Source: Bin94 sp965215535
Lineage (GTDB): Bacteria > Gemmatimonadota > Gemmatimonadetes > Longimicrobiales > Gaopeijiaceae
Assembly: GCA_965215535.1 (NCBI GenBank)
Contig: OZ244063.1
Coordinates: 1,612,001 to 1,676,000 of the forward strand
Direction of reading: 5' to 3'
Length of the DNA stretch: 64,000 nucleotides
Part shown: piece after piece, positions 60,263 through 64,000 of the stretch
How positions within the stretch are numbered: the stretch's first letter is position 1
How the letters are laid out: every line of letters starts with the position of its first letter
Notes under the pieces: generated by a model
The model's input: the letters and a program-made list of their open reading frames with translations, nothing else
The model's database searches: none
Told to the model about the DNA's origin: nothing
Translations under genes and position numbers: made by a program

Positions 60263-61141
60263 ATGAATCCAGGGAGAGTGTGCCGGAATGCTGGCCGCCT
60301 TCTCTCCGCCTGCGTTGCCGTCTCGCTTGCGGCGGCCCAGGCGGTCGTCCAGCTCCCCGTCATCGACCTCTCCGGCCGGTCCGTGGAGACGCTGATCCCG
60401 CCGGAGTTTGAGGGCGGGTTCTTCCATCGGATCGGAGGAATGGTGGTGCGAGACGATGGCCTGTGGGTGCTTGATGCGGGCCAGGGGAGAGTCTTTCGAT
60501 TCGATGCCACAGGTCGTCCTGTCGTCGCCTTCGGAATTGCGGGCACAATCGCGATCTTCGGGGTGCCTGATTCGCCAGGGATGGAGACCGAAACCCCGCA
60601 GCTCTCGGTGAACACGGTGGCGATGGGCATCGCGGGGCGTCCGGTCACCCGGGCGGACCGGGAGCGGGCCGAGGCCGATTTTCGCAGGAACAATCCGAAC
60701 GTTCGGGGGCAGGTGATCTTCGAAGGCTGGCCAACCCATTGGTTTGTGGCCATAAACCTTCTGGTCTCGGACGACGGCAGAGCATGGGTGCGCCGCGTTG
60801 TCCGGGGGGACGAGCGCCAGCATTGGACCGAAGTCGATCTTCAGGGACCCCTTCGCCGACAGGTCATTCTTCCCGAGCGCTTCTCCCTGCGTGCGATCAT
60901 GGGCGGCAAGCTCTATGGAGTCGCCAGCGACGAAACTGGATGTTCAGCGCGTGGCGGTTCTGGATCTGCGGGGACGACCTCGTCTGGACCGCTTCGCCGG
61001 GTGCCGTCGTCCGGCTCCCCTGTCATCGACCAGTCCGACCGAACCGGCCCGCCTCGCCCCCGTACCTGGCGACCGCATACGGGTGTGGACGCAGGCAAGC
61101 GCCACTCGAACTTCCCCTGGGGACCGGCTTGGGCTAACTTC
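60263..61141 (+). pseudogene. Frameshifted 6-bladed propeller secretory protein
   Basis: From ATG 60263 a signal peptide (GRLLSACVAVSLAAAQA) and propeller strands (LWVLDAGQGRVFRFDATGRP; NLLVSDDGRAWVRRVVRG) run to about 60938 (LYGVASDETG). The expected continuation (LDVQRVAVLDLRGR) is in the +1 frame; one base is missing. After that the sequence has no recognisable end before the tRNA gene. The frame as it stands would translate the tRNA, so it is not functional. Related to the remnant at 56.4-57.2 kb. Confidence 0.65.
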
Positions 61142-61153
61142 GGTGCGTTCAGG

Positions 61154-61226
61154 GGGGCCATAGCTCAGCTGGGAGAGCGCTGGCTTTGCAAGCCAGAGGT
61201 CACCGGTTCGATCCCGGTTGGCTCCA
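61154..61226 (+). tRNA. tRNA-Ala (anticodon TGC)
   Basis: A 73-nt cloverleaf: acceptor GGGGCCA pairs with TGGCTCC (one G-T pair), D arm GCTCAGCTGGGAGAGC, anticodon stem around CTTTGCAAG with anticodon TGC, and T arm CCGGTTCGATCCCGG; discriminator A. The CCA end is not encoded. GC-rich sequence just beyond does not show a T-tract terminator. Confidence 0.97.
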
Positions 61227-61460
61227 CTTTCACTGTCATTCCGAGGTTTTCGTCGGCAAATCGAGCGCCGGGGGCAGCATTGTCTGTGCAGGCTTGCAAG
61301 CGTGCGCCGTCGTATCTGTGTGGAGCCGCCGTGTCCGCTGCGCCCCCGCAGTTCGCCTGCAGCGGTCGCCTGTGCCGATGGTGCCCCCGGCCCCTGCGCG
61401 GGCCGGCCCGGGCGGTGCCGGATAGCCATGGTGCGCGCGCAACCCCACCCTCTTTATTAT
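61227..61460. other. Region after tRNA-Ala without supported gene
   Basis: Frames in this stretch are low-complexity and no domain is seen. It leads into the motif cluster at 61461-61518 and the 3' end of the barrel gene. Confidence 0.4.
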
Positions 61461-61518
61461 TGTGCATAACCCGGATTGTTTGTGCATAACGGCCCCGGAG
61501 ATCGCCGGTTGTGCATGA
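61461..61518 (-). repeat. DnaA-box-like motif cluster
   Basis: On the minus strand TTATGCACA occurs at 61461-61469 and 61481-61489 (exact TTATNCACA matches, 20 bp apart) and TCATGCACA at 61510-61518. It lies 40-100 bp beyond the end of the DUF5916-type gene, in a locally AT-rich patch. Confidence 0.5.
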
Positions 61519-61557
61519 CACACTCGATACACGCTCCCGCCCCGCCCAGCCACGCCC

Positions 61558-63885
61558 TCAGAAGCGGTAGGTGTAGTTGGCCTTGATGGCTCCGCCGCGC
61601 GAGAGGGTGATGAGGTCGCGGTCGTCGAGGATATCGAGGCCCAGGTTGCGCCAGTTGTGCGTATAGACAACAAAGATGTCGTTGCCCGGTCGCACAATCC
61701 AGCGCAGGCGCGCAAAGAGTCCCACAATATTGCTGTCGTTGTCGTAGCGAATCTGATTGGTGAAGCCGACCCACTGATTGGGATTCCACTGCGCCTCGAC
61801 TTCATAGACATCGGCGGTAAAGTCGCCGCGCGGGAGCGAAACCTCGTTGTGCTCGAAGTTGGTGGACAGACTTATGCCCGGATTGGGACGAAAGGAGATG
61901 CGGGCACTGAGGCGCGTGCGGTCGCCATCCCAGAAGCCGCCATGACTGACAGCGCCGAAGAGAGAGACGCGACGCCGACCGGCGGTACGGCCCTCGATCT
62001 GCAATTCGGTATTGGTATAGTCGCCGGGCAGAATGTCGATGCCATCGCTGACCTCGTAGCCGTACTCGAGGAATTCGCGGGTGCGGGTTGCCTCGATCTC
62101 GAAGTTGTCGCCGCTCTCGAAGTCGATTTCGAAGAGCTCGAAGCTCCATTCGCGCTCCTCGAGAACGCCGCTGTACAGATTGGTGAGATTGCGAAACTGT
62201 ATGCCGAACTCGAACTGCCGGATCCAGTCGATTCCCGCAGGCCGGGGCGCCCAGCCTATGCGTGGCTCGACGCGGCGGAAGCCATTGCGGGTGACAAATC
62301 CCAGCGAAGGTCTGTAGTCGCCGCCGAACTCGCGGTAGGAGATGTGTCCGCTCCAGATGTCGTTGGGAAAGTTGAGGCGCAGGCCGCGCGCGGTGAGGTC
62401 GTTGAGCGAACGGTCGCTGGCCGGATCGGGATTGGAGTTCCAGACCACAAAGGCTTCCATCTCCAGTCGCTTGTCGCCCAGAAAGTGGCGGGTGTTGAAT
62501 TGCGCGTCGATCCCGACTGTATGACCGTCGGAAACCACAACTCCATCGCTTTCGGCCGACGCAGCCCGCCGCGTATAGATGGCCCCGACCGAGGACTGTT
62601 CGAAGAGTGAGCGCTTGACCCGCGCCACCGTAAAGAGCTCTCCCGGCACGCTCAACTCGGTGCGGGAGCCTTCGTCGAGGAAGGAGTGACGGGCGGTGCC
62701 GATCTGATAGAAGCCGAGCTCGTAGCGGCCGGTCTGACCGGTGAGGCGGGTTCCGTACTGAATGGGGATCTGCTGCCCCGAGCGAAGACCGATGCGCCTG
62801 GAGAAGAAGGGCGAGGGACCGCTGCGGGGCGCGAAGGAAAAGACGCCGGAGCCCTCGAGAAAGAAATCGCGCCGCTCGGGAAAGCGTATCGGAAAGCGGG
62901 TAAGGTTGACGCGCCTCTGATCGCTCTCGACCTCGGCAAAATCGGTGTTGATGCTTGCCGACGCGCGCAGACTTGAGGTGATGCTGTAGTTGATGTCGAG
63001 GCTGAGGTCGCTGGGGAAGGTGGTGGGATCGGTGTTGGCGGGCACATTGCGCCAGTTTGCGACCCCCGAGAGCCGCGCCTCGAGCCCCAATCCTTGCGAG
63101 AGATTGCGAAGCCCGGTCAGGCGCCCGGCGTTGACCGGTCGGAAGAGACCCTCGTTGCGGCGGTATCCGCGCCAGAGAATCTCTTCGTTGCGGTAGCGGA
63201 TCGTGCGCTGGAAGTTGATGCCCCAGCTTTCGAGCGCGGGATTGAAGTTGAGGGTCCGAAAGGGGATGCGCACCTCGGCCGACCAGCCGTCTTCGCGTTC
63301 GGCGGTCCGGGCTTCCCAGATTCCGTCCCATGCCTTGAAGCCGCCGCCCCCGCCGCCCCCACCGCCAAAGCCGCTCCCGGTGAGGAGGCCGTCGCCCATG
63401 AGGCCGGCGGGATTGATCTCGAAGAAGTAGCCGGTGCGCCCATCCTGGAAGGTGTCCAGAATCCACATGAAGCGGTCGTCGGTGCCGAGACCGGCGTCGC
63501 GCTGGCGCTGATAGGCGAGAATGCGGGCCGGATCGCCATAGAAGACCGCCCCGATATAGAGGTTGTCTTCGTCGAAGAGCACGCGGATCTCTGTCTTTTC
63601 GGAGGGAGTGCCGCCCTCAACCGGCTCCTGCTGGGTGAAGTCGGTGATGGGGATGGCGGTGCTCCAGATCTCTTCGCCGAGATGGCCATCGAGGTTGATG
63701 CGCGTGGCGGGGGGCAGGGCGGCGGCCTCGAGGACGGGCAGGACGCCATTGCCTCCGTTTGCGGACTGGGCGCCGACTGCGGTGGCAGAGAGGGCGGTAG
63801 CCAAAAGGGCGCCGGCGAGAAGCAGGCGGGCGGGGCGCGCGGTCGGGGAGCTTCGGGGTCTGGGAATGCGATCTATCTGTATCAC
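61558..63885 (-). CDS. DUF5916-type outer-membrane protein with CBM9-like domain
   Basis: The 775-residue product starts at GTG 63885; a signal peptide ends near ALSATAVGAQ. Residues about 55-235 resemble the carbohydrate-binding family 9-like domain (INLDGHLGEEIWSTAIPITDFTQQEP; NLYIGAVFYGDP). The rest is a DUF5916 barrel (FFLEGSGVFSFAPRSGPSPFFSRRIG; last strand GAIKANYTYRF with terminal Phe). A run of nine Gly (SGFGGGG...) marks the join region. Such proteins are common in Gemmatimonadota and Bacteroidota; function is unknown, possibly glycan-linked. Confidence 0.9.
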   Translation of the reverse strand: MIQIDRIPRPRSSPTARPARLLLAGALLATALSATAVGAQSANGGNGVLPVLEAAALPPATRINLDGHLGEEIWSTAIPITDFTQQEPVEGGTPSEKTEIRVLFDEDNLYIGAVFYGDPARILAYQRQRDAGLGTDDRFMWILDTFQDGRTGYFFEINPAGLMGDGLLTGSGFGGGGGGGGGFKAWDGIWEARTAEREDGWSAEVRIPFRTLNFNPALESWGINFQRTIRYRNEEILWRGYRRNEGLFRPVNAGRLTGLRNLSQGLGLEARLSGVANWRNVPANTDPTTFPSDLSLDINYSITSSLRASASINTDFAEVESDQRRVNLTRFPIRFPERRDFFLEGSGVFSFAPRSGPSPFFSRRIGLRSGQQIPIQYGTRLTGQTGRYELGFYQIGTARHSFLDEGSRTELSVPGELFTVARVKRSLFEQSSVGAIYTRRAASAESDGVVVSDGHTVGIDAQFNTRHFLGDKRLEMEAFVVWNSNPDPASDRSLNDLTARGLRLNFPNDIWSGHISYREFGGDYRPSLGFVTRNGFRRVEPRIGWAPRPAGIDWIRQFEFGIQFRNLTNLYSGVLEEREWSFELFEIDFESGDNFEIEATRTREFLEYGYEVSDGIDILPGDYTNTELQIEGRTAGRRRVSLFGAVSHGGFWDGDRTRLSARISFRPNPGISLSTNFEHNEVSLPRGDFTADVYEVEAQWNPNQWVGFTNQIRYDNDSNIVGLFARLRWIVRPGNDIFVVYTHNWRNLGLDILDDRDLITLSRGGAIKANYTYRF

Positions 63886-64000
63886 GCTGAGGGAATCCGT
63901 AGAGGGATGCGCAGGCGGTGGCGGGGTGTCGGTGCCGGCGCCACCTGAATGACACCGGGCGGGGGCTGTTTTGTTGGGCGTGGGGAACGATTTGCCGACA

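Noticed and set aside
63330..63380. Slippage tract in the DUF5916 gene
   Set aside because: The Gly run uses mixed GGC/GGG/GGT codons and the frame is intact, so no switching is indicated.

Overview
The window is high-GC DNA from an aerobic Gram-negative bacterium. Genes are dense and frequently joined by ATGA or GTGA overlaps. Many products carry lipoprotein or secretory signals: LVIVD and beta-propeller proteins, a TonB-dependent receptor, a DUF5916-type barrel, metzincin and M24 peptidases, and a penicillin-acylase-type hydrolase. This mix resembles Gemmatimonadota. That is an inference from gene content only; no marker gene here settles the phylum.

Layout. 1-9.6 kb: a DUF445 membrane protein, then a minus-strand run (POT transporter; TPR and OsmC; acyl-CoA ligase, cutA, terB and a membrane protein in an overlapping chain), a creatininase-type amidohydrolase and an SprT-like peptidase. 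9.6-24 kb: secreted propeller proteins, an alkyltransferase-like DNA repair protein, a 1453-residue lipoprotein fusing HEAT repeats, cyclophilin and an Ntn acylase, then a DASS transporter, PLD enzyme, M24 peptidase, thioredoxin-like protein and TesB. 24-38 kb: an exported amidase, a frameshifted metzincin, an operon of TonB receptor, right-handed repeat lipoprotein, small lipoprotein and OmpR-type regulator, PAP2, a cold-shock protein and YigZ. 38-44 kb: a Fur-type operator with feoAB, a trypsin-like protease coupled to a free copy of its own accessory domain, a CaiB-type CoA transferase and a DUF3810-like peptidase. 44-48.4 kb: a TOTE-type primase-helicase interrupted by one in-frame TGA, followed by an array of 175-bp tandem repeats. 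48.4-58.5 kb: an outer-membrane barrel, then zinc-free versions of ribosomal proteins (rpmB, rpmG, rpmE2, rpsN) with zinc-independent folE2 and a MazG-like enzyme. 58.5-64 kb: DUF4015 protein, a decayed propeller gene, tRNA-Ala and a DUF5916 barrel.

The most notable structure is a complete 2598-bp IS1595-type transposon at 51339-53936. It has 24-bp imperfect inverted repeats and a perfect 8-bp target duplication (AACCATTG). Besides the transposase it carries a coupled small ORF and a DNA methyltransferase with an apparent C-terminal nuclease domain. The methyltransferase frame is broken at a run of ten G, which fits a phase-variable switch in the OFF state, or a homopolymer sequencing error. 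The element sits between rpmG and rpmE2, and its target duplication preserves the apparent -35 box of rpmE2.

Other structures worth testing are four phased 11-bp repeats upstream of a lipoprotein gene, a palindrome-rich leader before the fusion gene, and intergenic clusters of words matching the DnaA-box consensus TTATNCACA.
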